20,671 nucleotides of DNA from CAZVCG01 sp964626265. Its GTDB lineage: Bacteria > Pseudomonadota > Alphaproteobacteria > UBA9219. The translations under genes were made by a program, and so were the position numbers. Below, one piece after another: positions 6,581-14,015 of the stretch (its first letter is position 1; every line of letters begins with the position of its first letter). The notes beneath the pieces are model-generated. The model saw only the letters and a list, made by a program, of their open reading frames with translations. It did not search any database and had not been told where the DNA came from. The DNA lies in NCBI GenBank assembly GCA_964626265.1, contig CAZVCG010000034.1, positions 1 to 20,671 on the forward strand, given 5' to 3'.

Positions 6581-6787
6581 TAAATTCAGTGTTTTTAACC
6601 AATTTCAGGCAACCGAAACCGCCTCTTTGCTTTGCAATAGCGTTTTCCTATCGGCAAATTAGCTTTTATACCTACTTTTAGCCCTATGCGAAAAAGAGCT
6701 ATTTCATATAGATTAAGGTAATAATGCAGCAGATTAGTTCGCATTACATATAGTTTATATTTTTTCGAAATTAGAAAAGAGGCCGCG
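6493..6787. other. intergenic region between the purQ leader and the XRE regulator
   Basis: This AT-rich stretch, with 6309-6420 nearer purQ, separates the divergent purQ leader and XRE gene. No open frame with a credible start is seen on either strand. It should hold the promoters for both directions, but I cannot single out a -35/-10 pair with confidence. The ribosome site of the XRE gene (GAGG) lies at its right edge, 5 nt before 6788. Confidence 0.5.
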
Positions 6788-7498
6788 ATGATCCACAATA
6801 CCGCAATCAAAGCCCGCCAGATGAAAGCCGCGCGCGCCTTGCTCGATTGGTCGCAAGACGACCTCGCGCGGCAAACGGGCTTGTCCGTCGCGACGATCCG
6901 CAAATTAGAGCTCGGCTACATTTCGCCGCGCGGCAAAACGATTTCATCCATCCGTCAGGCGTTCGAAGACAACGGCCTCGAGTTCTTAGAACCCGACGGC
7001 GTTCGCAATAAGCCGGAGGAAATAACCATCTATCAAGGACTCGATGAAGCCAAGCAATTTTATGATGATGTTTATAATACCATGAACAACAAAGATGGAG
7101 ATGTGGTTATAGTTTCCAGAATACCCAACATAATTCCTACATTATTCGGGGCTGACTATTGGGATAATCACATAAAAAGAATGGAAACCATTAAACATCG
7201 GGTTCCTGTAAGATGCATCATTACGGAAAGCTATGACTATCTGCCTTCCCCGTCGTATTGCGAGTACCGTTTAATGTCGAAAAGTTATGTACATTCGGTC
7301 CCTTTCTATGTGTACGATAACAAATACGGCATCGTCACGCATAAAGCAGATCCAACGCCGAAAATCATAGTCCTGCAATCTCAAGTCATCGCCGAGGCTT
7401 TCCGTCAACAATTCTACTCCATGTGGGACAAGGCCACGCCGCTGAACGCGCTGCAAGCATCGTCAACGCCGCCTTCAAGGAAAAACGCCCGGAGATAG
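6788..7498 (+). CDS. XRE-type regulator with a C-terminal PLD/TrmB-like sensor region
   Basis: A 236-aa two-part protein. Residues about 8-65 form a Cro/C1-type helix-turn-helix (QMKAARALLDWSQDDLARQ, then TGLSVATIRKLELG), followed by the RQAFEDNGLEFLEPDGV stretch common to small XRE regulators. Residues about 75-220 are unlike normal XRE partners. The ending FYVYDNKYGIVTHKADPTPKI, then VLQSQVIAEAFRQQF and MWDKA, resembles the effector part of TrmB/PLD-like regulators, where displayed phosphate or sugar ligands are bound. That comparison is from memory and tentative. The tail (SSTPPSRKNARR) is basic. GAGG 5 nt before the ATG is the ribosome site. Divergent to the purQ leader, it could regulate that region, but nothing shows this directly. 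Confidence 0.8.
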   Translation: MIHNTAIKARQMKAARALLDWSQDDLARQTGLSVATIRKLELGYISPRGKTISSIRQAFEDNGLEFLEPDGVRNKPEEITIYQGLDEAKQFYDDVYNTMNNKDGDVVIVSRIPNIIPTLFGADYWDNHIKRMETIKHRVPVRCIITESYDYLPSPSYCEYRLMSKSYVHSVPFYVYDNKYGIVTHKADPTPKIIVLQSQVIAEAFRQQFYSMWDKATPLNALQASSTPPSRKNARR

Positions 7499-7512
7499 TC
7501 AGCCTTTGCATT

Positions 7513-7538
7513 GGGGACACAATAGTTATTGTGTCCCC
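7513..7538. repeat. GGGGACACAATA palindrome, short form (copy A)
   Basis: Perfect 12-bp inverted repeat of GGGGACACAATA with a 2-bp spacer (GT). It sits 14 bp after the XRE stop and 39 bp past the stop of the minus-strand acetyltransferase gene. The right flank ATCGAATTT is shared with copy D at 17122-17147. One of six related copies in the window. Confidence 0.9.
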
Positions 7539-7577
7539 ATCGAATTTTATCCTTGTATTTTCAATTTCCACGCCATC

Positions 7578-8090
7578 TCACGTCTCAAACGTAAGGCTGC
7601 CTTTGATGCCGGAAAGCGCGGCAGGCGCAAGCTCGCGCGCCATGACATATTGGCCGGGGATACCGTTCGTATTCTCAATCCCGAAATCGGCCGAAGTCTT
7701 GAACCCGAAACGCCCGTAATAAGCCGGATCGCCGACGACAATTGTCGCCTTATGCCCCTTCTCTTTGGCGAGGCGGAAAGCCTCTTCGATCAGTCGCGCG
7801 CCTATCTGCTGGTTCCTGCGTTCAAGAACGACGGCGACAGGCGCAAGCAGCAAGAGCGGAAACGGCCCGTTCTCCGTATCGACATGCGTGCGCGTGAGCA
7901 TGATGTGCCCGACAAGCTGGCCGCCATCCTCGGCGACAAGCGCAAGCTCAGGAATGTAATTCCCGCCCGCGCGCAAACGGTTCACAAAGTTTTGCTCATC
8001 GCCGTCCGTAACTTTCGCGGTTTGAAAGGCGACCTTCACCAACTCATAAATGGCCGGATAATCTGCTTCTGTTTCTTGCCTGATAAGCAT
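7578..8090 (-). CDS. GNAT-family N-acetyltransferase (YhbS-like)
   Basis: A 170-aa acetyltransferase of the GNAT fold, which transfers acetyl from acetyl-CoA to an amine. It shows the YhbS-type ending VGDPAYYGRFGF and a motif A strand-helix, LLAPVAVVLERRNQQIGARLIEEAF, split here as LLAPVAVVLE and RRNQQIGARLI. The usual pyrophosphate-binding loop Q/R-x-x-G-x-G/A is R-N-Q-Q-I-G here, so the first Gly is Gln, possibly weakening CoA binding. I chose the ATG at 8090 over upstream starts because GGGAG lies 6 nt before it and the family N-terminus (LIRQETEADYPAIYELV) begins there. The substrate is unknown. The gene stands alone, with palindromes A on one side and C and B on the other. Confidence 0.88.
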   Translation of the reverse strand: MLIRQETEADYPAIYELVKVAFQTAKVTDGDEQNFVNRLRAGGNYIPELALVAEDGGQLVGHIMLTRTHVDTENGPFPLLLLAPVAVVLERRNQQIGARLIEEAFRLAKEKGHKATIVVGDPAYYGRFGFKTSADFGIENTNGIPGQYVMARELAPAALSGIKGSLTFET

Positions 8091-8207
8091 AAGCGTCTCC
8101 CTCAGAGCCGCCTTTATAGCGCAAGGAACCAACGCAATCACCACTAATCCGGTCAACTCAACGCCCGCAAGCCTAACGCAACCCCGGACAAACACGCGCC
8201 ACTGCAA

Positions 8208-8283
8208 GGGGACATAATAAAAAAGGCGCGAGCAATAGCACGGCATTTCACCCGTTGTTTCTTGCCTTTTTTAATGTGTCCCC
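8208..8283. repeat. MITE-like palindromic element, long form (copy C)
   Basis: A 76-bp element with 20-bp terminal inverted repeats (8208-8227 and 8264-8283), 17 of 20 positions complementary, of consensus GGGGACACAATAAAAAAGGC. The 36-bp interior shares short motifs with copies E and F. It lies 118 bp upstream of the acetyltransferase start and carries no gene. Confidence 0.85.
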
Positions 8284-8335
8284 ATTGCATTCATACGTCG
8301 GTAAGGCTGGGTCAACACGTTGGGAAAAAAACGAT

Positions 8336-8361
8336 GGGGACACAATAACTATTGTGTCCCC
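8336..8361. repeat. GGGGACACAATA palindrome, short form (copy B)
   Basis: Perfect 12-bp inverted repeat with a 2-bp AC spacer, identical in its arms to copies A and D. It lies 52 bp beyond copy C and 24 bp before the stop of the 433-aa gene. The remaining sequence of 8091-8384 shows no open frame I would call. Confidence 0.9.
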
Positions 8362-8384
8362 CGACTTGCCCCGACTTTGTGACC

Positions 8385-9686
8385 CTAGGCAGGCCCATTT
8401 TCAACGGCAGCCAAAGCCCTCTGCCTCATTTCCATCATGCCCTTGCGAATATTTTCCGGCGCGCTTTCCATTAATTTATCGAGATCCAATGGCTTAATGC
8501 GGGCTATAGCGGCAGCCTCTTCCATAACAAGTCTAAAAGCCGCTTGCGTTGAAGTGACCTGCTCGGCAAGTCTGATCGTATCGTTCGCCGTCGCGGCGCA
8601 CGCCGACGCAAGTTCCCAATCCGAAAGATTATATTTCTGCGCGACCCGCCTAATCGGTTCACGGGCCATCGACGCCTCGGCCACGGGGAAAGAATGAGGG
8701 CGGTCTTTTTCTTTTACGTTATGCTTGGGATAAGGATCATGGCCAATGCTCGCAGCGGCATTCGCTACATACTCTCCATATTCAGGCAGCTTATCGATAT
8801 TTTTACCGCGGCGGATGCATGAAGCCATGAACTGAACGTTGCATTCCTCCAAAAATTGGTCCACATCAGGTAATACTATATAATCAGCAGACGAATATGA
8901 CGGTCGTTCGGAAATATTCCTGGCTGCAGCCCTATGAACAAGTTCTCCTAAAATAGCGCCGGTTTTTGCCGCCAATGTTTGAGGATGGGGACGCCCGTTT
9001 TCAAGAACCGCGTTTTGGATAATGGCTATACGCGTAATTTCATTCGCAGCGGCTATGATGCGTTTTGTCAAAAAGAACTTTTTGTCAAAGGTTACTTTTG
9101 ATCTGTCGAGAGGCTCCATATAAGCGACGCCGGCCGCAACTTCCATACTCATTTGATAGGCCACAGGTGGCGGCAACACATGAGAAACCTGCTGCATTGC
9201 TTGACCTAAGGCAATCAGGCAAGCGCCAGCGCATTCTTGGTCCGAAAGACCATGGTTTCTGGATAAAAAGAGAACATCCTCGCGAAGTATCGCCGCGACC
9301 TGAGCGGGCGGTTGATGAGGCGTGTGATAAGGGTCTATGGTCAGCACAGGCCCGTTCTGCAATGTTGGATTCTTCAGTGTGTGTTCAAGCACGCTGTCAA
9401 AACTTGATAAGTCTTTTGACTTATGACCGGTTTGTTGAACCACATGCGTCAAGACATCGGATATTATGGATAGAAACGCGTTTGCGCAGCTTTTGTCTTC
9501 TTGCGTTATCATGTTGCCAGCCGCGCGGCGCGTCGCTTCGCCGGTTAGGGCGGCCAAGGTGGCCACTAAAGTATCGGCGCTCAATTCGCCGGACTCTTCT
9601 TGATGCCAATCAACGACCAATTGAAAGATTTCTTCTGCGCAATCTCTAGCGGAAGAAGAAGTATTCCCTTTTTTTTGAGCGGCCAT
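8385..9686 (-). CDS. 433-aa protein of unknown function built from two tandem repeats
   Basis: A soluble, mainly helical 433-aa protein without signal peptide or membrane segment. Its two halves are related. Residues about 30-75 (TLVATLAALTGEATRRAAG) match about 240-300 (TLAAKTGAILGELVHRAAA). Residues about 117-200 (DPYHTP, LSDQECAGACLIALG, EVAAGVAYMEPLDRSKV) match about 322-415 (DPYPKH, LSDWELASACAATAND, EEAAAIARIKPLDLDKL). It is therefore an internal duplication of about 200 residues. AAGGA 6 nt before ATG 9686 supports the start. The length, ribosome site and duplicated pattern show a real gene. No family is recognised and no function is claimed; it forms a single-gene unit. Confidence 0.75.
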   Translation of the reverse strand: MAAQKKGNTSSSARDCAEEIFQLVVDWHQEESGELSADTLVATLAALTGEATRRAAGNMITQEDKSCANAFLSIISDVLTHVVQQTGHKSKDLSSFDSVLEHTLKNPTLQNGPVLTIDPYHTPHQPPAQVAAILREDVLFLSRNHGLSDQECAGACLIALGQAMQQVSHVLPPPVAYQMSMEVAAGVAYMEPLDRSKVTFDKKFFLTKRIIAAANEITRIAIIQNAVLENGRPHPQTLAAKTGAILGELVHRAAARNISERPSYSSADYIVLPDVDQFLEECNVQFMASCIRRGKNIDKLPEYGEYVANAAASIGHDPYPKHNVKEKDRPHSFPVAEASMAREPIRRVAQKYNLSDWELASACAATANDTIRLAEQVTSTQAAFRLVMEEAAAIARIKPLDLDKLMESAPENIRKGMMEMRQRALAAVENGPA

Positions 9687-9969
9687 TTTTCATCCTTTAC
9701 ATTGTAGAGTTCCATCGGATGCCTCCAGACTAAAGGGTATAATTATGTAATAAAACACAAGACTATAGTTAATACCGGATTTTTCTGATTAACGTTGTTA
9801 CCAAAGCAATTTTCTGGGGTTAATCTTGGCTTTTTTGATACTTCCTTAAACTTATAAAAACCAAGGCCATAGCCCGTTCCTTGCCCCCATTGACGTTCTC
9901 CCCAAAGCCGGGTCAGTTTGAGGTAGAGTCCTTGGGTTAAAAATAGTCATGAGCCAGCCTCTCCGCAAG

Positions 9970-10008
9970 CGTCAGTCTGCGACCGCAAGAGTCGGGCGCA
10001 GACTGACG
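9970..10008. repeat. perfect 12-bp inverted repeat with inner 3-bp stem
   Basis: CGTCAGTCTGCG (9970-9981) and its exact complement (9997-10008) enclose 15 nt, in which CCG and CGG can pair again after one A-G mismatch. There is no T run on either side, so it is not a standard terminator. The strength of the hairpin in a stretch without a gene suggests a folded RNA or a protein or recombinase site. Confidence 0.75.
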
Positions 10009-10197
10009 TGCTAGACCGCCGGGGATTGCTTGCCTAGGCTATGAGAGCAGAAGTGGTTGTAATCCTGCCGTCAGATCTCGATCAGATGCCGAGCACAGGC
10101 GAGGTTAGCAACTGTATTTATGCTGAGACTTGCCCCCCCTTGCCCTCCTTTGCCCCTCGCGATAGGGTCGGGTACAATTTTGAACGTACGAAAAATG

Positions 10198-10282
10198 TGT
10201 CATCCCTGCGAAAGCAGGGATCCCATTTGTTTTTTTGACTTCGGCAAAAGAAAATGGGATGCCAGCTTTCGCTGGCATGACA
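10198..10282. repeat. double-hairpin REP/BIME-type repeat
   Basis: Hairpin 1 is ATCCCTGC, GAAA loop, GCAGGGAT (10202-10221). Hairpin 2 is ATGCCAGC, TTTC loop, GCTGGCAT (10259-10278). They are joined by a perfect inner stem, ATCCCATTT (10220-10228) with AAATGGGAT (10252-10260), and an outer GTCAT/ATGAC. This inverted pair matches the general layout of bacterial interspersed mosaic elements, whose units often read GTCATYCC followed by a GAAA hairpin. Confidence 0.8.
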
Positions 10283-10298
10283 ATTCTCACTATTCCCG

Positions 10299-10354
10299 TA
10301 ACCCTAACCCCTAACCCCTAACCCCTAACCCCCAATCCCCAAACCCCTGCCCCC
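10299..10354. repeat. heptamer tandem repeat (CCCTAA-like) abutting rodA
   Basis: About eight units of a 7-bp motif, AACCCCT in the central copies, degrade at both ends to AACCCT and AATCCCC. The strand is almost free of G. The run stops 6 bp before the rodA ATG. It replaces the place where a ribosome site would lie and is of a type prone to copy-number change by slippage. Confidence 0.85.
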
Positions 10355-10360
10355 TGAAAA

Positions 10361-11503
10361 ATGCCATCCCTCTCTAAAGCCGACCACTTGGGATTTTTTG
10401 ATAAGCTGCGCCTCGTCAACTGGGGCATGGTGGGGCTGATCGCGCTCATCTGCCTCATCGGCGTCGCGCTGCAATATTCCTCCGGCGGCAAAAGCTGGCA
10501 TCCGTGGGCCTTGCCCCAGCTCGTGCGCTTTCTTGTCGGCTTCGCGCTCATGCTCGCGCTGGCGCTGGTCGATATACGCTTCTGGCTGCGCTGGGCCTAT
10601 CCGCTTTATGGCCTCATGCTCGTGCTGCTCGTCGTCGTCGAGCTGATGGGCCATGTCGGCATGGGCGCGCAAAGGTGGATCAAAATCGGCTTTTTCGTGC
10701 TGCAGCCGTCCGAACTGATGAAGATATCGCTCATTCTCGGGCTGGCCAAATATTTCCATGCGCTCGATCTTGAAGAAGTCGGGCGGCCCATGATGCTCAT
10801 CCCGCCCACGGTGATGGCGCTGGTGCCGGCGGGCCTTGTGCTGATGCAACCCAATCTCGGCACGGCGGGCATTCTTTTGATGGTCAGCGGCGCGCTATTT
10901 TTCGTTTCGGGCGTGCGGTGGTGGAAATTCGTGATCCTGTTCGCGCTGCTGGCGGTGGCGCTGCCCTATGCGTGGCATCACCTCCACGACTATCAAAAGG
11001 CGCGGCTATCTACTTTTATGAATCCCGGGGCCGATCCGCTCGGCGCGGGGTACAACATCATTCAGTCCAAAATAGCCATGGGGTCGGGAGGCCTTTTGGG
11101 CAAGGGCTTCGGCCAAGGCACCCAAAGCCAGCTCCAGTTTTTGCCTGAAAAGCATACGGACTTCATTTTCGTGGTGCTGGGCGAGGAATTTGGGCTTGTG
11201 GGGGCTATGTTTCTGTTTGGGCTGTATTTCCTGCTGTTGGCCTATGGGATGCTGATCGCGCTGACCTCGCGGAGCCAGTTTGGGCGATTGGTGGCGTTTG
11301 GTCTAACTACATGTTTTTTCCTGCATATTTTCATCAACGTGGCGATGGTGACGGGGACGATCCCTGTGGTGGGGATACCCCTGCCCCTTGTTTCCTATGG
11401 CGGAACCTCGTTGATTACACTTTTGATGGCCTGCGGCTTGCTATTGAGCCTTTCGGTTCATCGCGAAGTGCGAATTTCGCGCTCCAGTCTTGACCTGATT
11501 TAG
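10361..11503 (+). CDS. rodA: rod-shape peptidoglycan glycosyltransferase RodA (SEDS family)
   Basis: A 380-aa polytopic inner-membrane protein with about ten transmembrane helices. RodA polymerises lipid II into glycan strands during cell elongation, with a class B PBP2. Family marks are RWIKIGFFVLQPSELMK (105-121), NPGADPLGAGYNIIQSKIA (221-239), LGKGFGQGTQSQLQFLPEKHTDFIF with the catalytic Asp267, and GIPLPLVSYGGTS near the end. An in-frame TGA at 10355 fixes the start at or after ATG 10361. No Shine-Dalgarno precedes it, only a C-rich repeat and TGAAAA. In relatives rodA usually follows mreBCD and mrdA; here it is preceded by a gene-free repeat region, so it is detached from that cluster. 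Confidence 0.95.
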   Translation: MPSLSKADHLGFFDKLRLVNWGMVGLIALICLIGVALQYSSGGKSWHPWALPQLVRFLVGFALMLALALVDIRFWLRWAYPLYGLMLVLLVVVELMGHVGMGAQRWIKIGFFVLQPSELMKISLILGLAKYFHALDLEEVGRPMMLIPPTVMALVPAGLVLMQPNLGTAGILLMVSGALFFVSGVRWWKFVILFALLAVALPYAWHHLHDYQKARLSTFMNPGADPLGAGYNIIQSKIAMGSGGLLGKGFGQGTQSQLQFLPEKHTDFIFVVLGEEFGLVGAMFLFGLYFLLLAYGMLIALTSRSQFGRLVAFGLTTCFFLHIFINVAMVTGTIPVVGIPLPLVSYGGTSLITLLMACGLLLSLSVHREVRISRSSLDLI

Positions 11504-11527
11504 GGTTAATTACCTATAAACGGCAAT

Positions 11528-11556
11528 AACTTACCACTTTTGGTTAGCGCCCAAAA
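11528..11556 (+). terminator. weak candidate terminator after rodA
   Basis: CTTTTGG, a loop TTAGCGC, then CCAAAA forms a 6-bp A/T-rich stem followed by TTTATTTC. The stem is weak and the T run interrupted, so termination here is only possible. Confidence 0.25.
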
Positions 11557-11660
11557 TTTATTTCATGAAAGTTTTTCCCTTTTCCTTTTTACAAGTTAAT
11601 CTCGATTTAACAAGTTATGGCTAAAAAGAATGCTTACAAAAACATACTAAGGATTGAAAC

Positions 11661-11870
11661 GTGTTAGTTGAACTATCGCCTGTTGCCTATCTCGCGCTTT
11701 GCGGTCTTGTACGCGATGCTTTGGAAGTTAGCAGCGATGCCGAGCCTTTGCTGAATCGCGTCGCACAGGAGCTCTCTGGCGCTACTGCTGGCGGCATGAT
11801 CCCGTCCGAACTCGCCGAAGAACCCAACCATATGTCGGCCCTGCGCCGCTCAGGTTTTCTCAGAGCCTAA
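11661..11870 (+). CDS. small protein of unknown function (69 aa)
   Basis: A 69-aa mainly helical protein (LSPVAYLALCGLVRDALEV, then EPLLNRVAQELSG) with no signal peptide. The start is GTG 11661, with AGGA 7 nt upstream, a good ribosome site. It has its own AT-rich upstream region of 157 bp after rodA and lies 66 bp before the LAB_N gene. I do not recognise it. The ribosome site and non-overlapping position support a gene, but the size leaves doubt. Confidence 0.5.
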   Translation: MLVELSPVAYLALCGLVRDALEVSSDAEPLLNRVAQELSGATAGGMIPSELAEEPNHMSALRRSGFLRA

Positions 11871-11945
11871 TCCCCTGTTGCCTGATAAAATGTCCGTGCT
11901 AGAAAGCATCATCGAAACGCTTTCTGGTATTTATTCGTGTGCGCG

Positions 11946-12278
11946 ATGGAAAATCTGATCAATTCATTCACGGCATGGCTTATTACCCAAATGAACTTTT
12001 GGGTTTTATTTGGATTGTTCGGCCAAAGCTTATTTATGATGCGTTTCATATTTCAGTGGATTCACAGTGAAAAGGTCAAGCACAGCGTAATCCCGGAAAT
12101 TTTCTGGTATTTCAGCCTATCGGGAGGACTCATCGTTTTAATCTACGCCATCCATAAACAAGACCTCGTGTTCATTCTCAGCCAGGCTCTTGGCTCCATC
12201 ATCTATATCCGCAATATACAGTTCATCTGGCGCGATAAACGAAAGAAGAAAGCCGCCTTGTCCGATCGCCTCATTTAA
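11946..12278 (+). CDS. LAB_N-domain inner-membrane protein
   Basis: About 110 aa with three hydrophobic helices and the LAB_N pattern (named for the N-terminus of some lipid-A-disaccharide synthases): FGLFGQSLFMMRFIFQWIHSEK, read here as FGLFGQSLFMMRF and QWIHSEK, then IPEIFWYFSLSGGLIVLIYA and QALGSIIYIRNIQFIW. Free-standing LAB_N proteins occur next to glycosyltransferases that act on lipid-linked sugars; their exact role is unclear. Both ATG 11946 and an in-frame GTG at 11937 are possible, and neither has a clear ribosome site. The stop is 18 bp before the next start, so it is very probably co-transcribed with the glycosyltransferase and phosphatase that follow. Confidence 0.85.
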   Translation: MENLINSFTAWLITQMNFWVLFGLFGQSLFMMRFIFQWIHSEKVKHSVIPEIFWYFSLSGGLIVLIYAIHKQDLVFILSQALGSIIYIRNIQFIWRDKRKKKAALSDRLI

Positions 12279-12296
12279 TTGTCGAAGGAGAACCGA

Positions 12297-14015
12297 GTGA
12301 ACGATCTTTCGGCCCTGCTACCCTCATCTTTACAAACGAATGATGGAAAAAAATATAGCTGGCGGGCTTATTTGCTCATCGTAATCTTTTGCCTTGCCCA
12401 TTTTTTGCCCGGTATATCGAGCATTCCGCCTATCGACCGCGATGAACCACGCTTTGCGCAAGCCACAAAGCAAATGATTGAAAGCGGCAATTACGTCGAC
12501 ATCCGTTTTCAGAATGAAACGCGCTACAAAAAACCCATCGGAATATATTGGCTGCAAGCTGCGAGCGTTAAGCTTCTCAACCCGCTTCGCCTGAACGAAA
12601 TATGGGCCTATCGCATACCATCGTTGATAGGCGCGACGGTTGCGGTCGTCATAACGGCACAGTTGGGCTTCTTGATGTTCAATCCTATAACTGGCTTGCT
12701 GGCGGCCTTGCTTATGGCTTCTTGCATGATCTTGAACGTCGAAGCGCGGCTGGCGAAAACCGATGCCATATTATTGGCTTGCACGCTTGCTGCGGAATAC
12801 GGATTGGCCAAAGCCTACCTTTTGCGTCATTCGAACCCAACCGAACTGGGCTGGCCTTCCATATTGGCTTTCTGGACCGCTCAATCATTGGGTTTCTTGA
12901 TCAAGGGTCCTCTATTATTGCTGATTACTCTGGGTACGACGCTTGCCTTACGGACCTTTGATAAAAAGAAAAATGCGGCCTGGCTCATATCGCTGAAACC
13001 TCTCATCGGCTTACTTTTTATGCTGTTGACCGTATCGCCTTGGTTCATCGTCATAATGGCGGCCAGCCACGGCGAATTCGTGTCGCAATCTATCGGACAC
13101 GATTTTCTGGCCAAGATTTGGCAAGGGCAGGATAGGGGGGCGCTTCCGCCCGGCCTTCATATGCTTGTTTTTCCGCTTGTATTTTTCCCCGGATCGATTC
13201 TAGCCATGTTGGCATTGCCCGATATTTGGGCCAACCGGAAAGACGATCATCTTCTATTCTGCTTAAGCTGGATTATTCCCACATGGATAGCATTCGAGTT
13301 ATCCTTGACGAAGCTTCCTCATTATGTACTTCCGACATATCCGACTATTGCTCTTCTTGCCGCTTATTTTGCGACAAAAGGTTTTCCCGCATTCCGAAAC
13401 CAACAAAATCGTATAATTCTTTGGGCTGCATTTTGTTTTTGGCTTATAGCGGGAGCTTCCGTGGCCATAGCTCTTACATATGTTCCCATTCTTTTAACGA
13501 AAGAGATAAACGTTTTTGGTGTGATATCCGGAATCCTCATGTTTTTTTGGGTAACTTATTTTCTTCTGGCCTATAAAAAGCAATCACTACATCAATTAAC
13601 GGTACTTTTTGTCGGCAGCTTGTTGGCTTCAATTATTGCCTTCGGTTTTACTCTTCCTTCCCTTAAAAACGTTTGGCTTTCCCGTGAAATCGTACAAATC
13701 GCTGCGCAGGTAAATCTCTGCCCAACCTTGAGTCTTGCCTCCTCGGCTTTTAACGAACCAAGCTTGATTTTTCTTGCCGGAACTCGCACAAAAGTCGATA
13801 ACGTAGGCGGCGAAATTGCGCAGTCGCTTAGGAAGGATTCATGCACCTTGGGCGTAATAGACAACAGGCATGAGAACGAATTTCTTGAAAGTTTCCGTAC
13901 TGATGCTATCAAGCCAGTGGAACTCGCCAGAATCGCCGGTTTTAACATCGGTTCGGGAAGAAAAACGGAACTAACGCTTTATCGTTTGCCAAAACAGGAT
14001 GCTAGCGACAAATAA
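12297..14015 (+). CDS. ArnT/PMT-family lipid-linked sugar glycosyltransferase
   Basis: A 572-aa GT-C fold membrane enzyme with many transmembrane helices. The first periplasmic loop has the family motif IDRDEPRFAQATKQMIESG, where the Asp-Glu pair is the catalytic and metal site, followed by RYKKPIGIYWLQA, close to ArnT (FDETRYAEIAREM and KPPGYYWL). ArnT moves 4-amino-arabinose from undecaprenyl phosphate to lipid A; other members use other sugars, so the substrate is open. The start is GTG 12297 because AAGGAG lies 6 nt before it; a TTG at 12279 would read through that site. The C-terminus overlaps the phosphatase gene by 17 bp. No gene for making the lipid-linked donor is in the window. Confidence 0.88.
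   Translation: MNDLSALLPSSLQTNDGKKYSWRAYLLIVIFCLAHFLPGISSIPPIDRDEPRFAQATKQMIESGNYVDIRFQNETRYKKPIGIYWLQAASVKLLNPLRLNEIWAYRIPSLIGATVAVVITAQLGFLMFNPITGLLAALLMASCMILNVEARLAKTDAILLACTLAAEYGLAKAYLLRHSNPTELGWPSILAFWTAQSLGFLIKGPLLLLITLGTTLALRTFDKKKNAAWLISLKPLIGLLFMLLTVSPWFIVIMAASHGEFVSQSIGHDFLAKIWQGQDRGALPPGLHMLVFPLVFFPGSILAMLALPDIWANRKDDHLLFCLSWIIPTWIAFELSLTKLPHYVLPTYPTIALLAAYFATKGFPAFRNQQNRIILWAAFCFWLIAGASVAIALTYVPILLTKEINVFGVISGILMFFWVTYFLLAYKKQSLHQLTVLFVGSLLASIIAFGFTLPSLKNVWLSREIVQIAAQVNLCPTLSLASSAFNEPSLIFLAGTRTKVDNVGGEIAQSLRKDSCTLGVIDNRHENEFLESFRTDAIKPVELARIAGFNIGSGRKTELTLYRLPKQDASDK

Larger units (their letters stand above)
9687..10360. other. 674-bp region without a convincing gene; structured and repetitive
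   Basis: The left 150 bp is AT-rich and should hold the promoter of the 433-aa gene. From about 9860 the sequence becomes GC-richer and structured: AACCAAGG (near 9870) is nearly complementary to CCTTGGGTT (near 9935), a perfect 12-bp hairpin follows at 9970-10008, then a double-hairpin repeat and a heptamer tandem repeat. The frame from ATG 10041 runs into the repeats and lacks a ribosome site, so I do not call it. The 9860-10140 part could be an RNA gene or the non-coding end of a decayed mobile element; I cannot decide. Confidence 0.55.

Noticed and set aside
9860..10140. Identification as RNase P RNA, tmRNA, 6S RNA or SRP RNA
   Set aside because: None of the conserved motifs I know for these RNAs could be found on either strand, so only an unnamed structured region is reported.
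10041..10238. 65-aa plus-strand frame starting MRAEVVVILPSD
   Set aside because: The first 30 residues look protein-like, but there is no ribosome site and the frame runs into the REP hairpins; a remnant of a mobile element is possible but not supportable.
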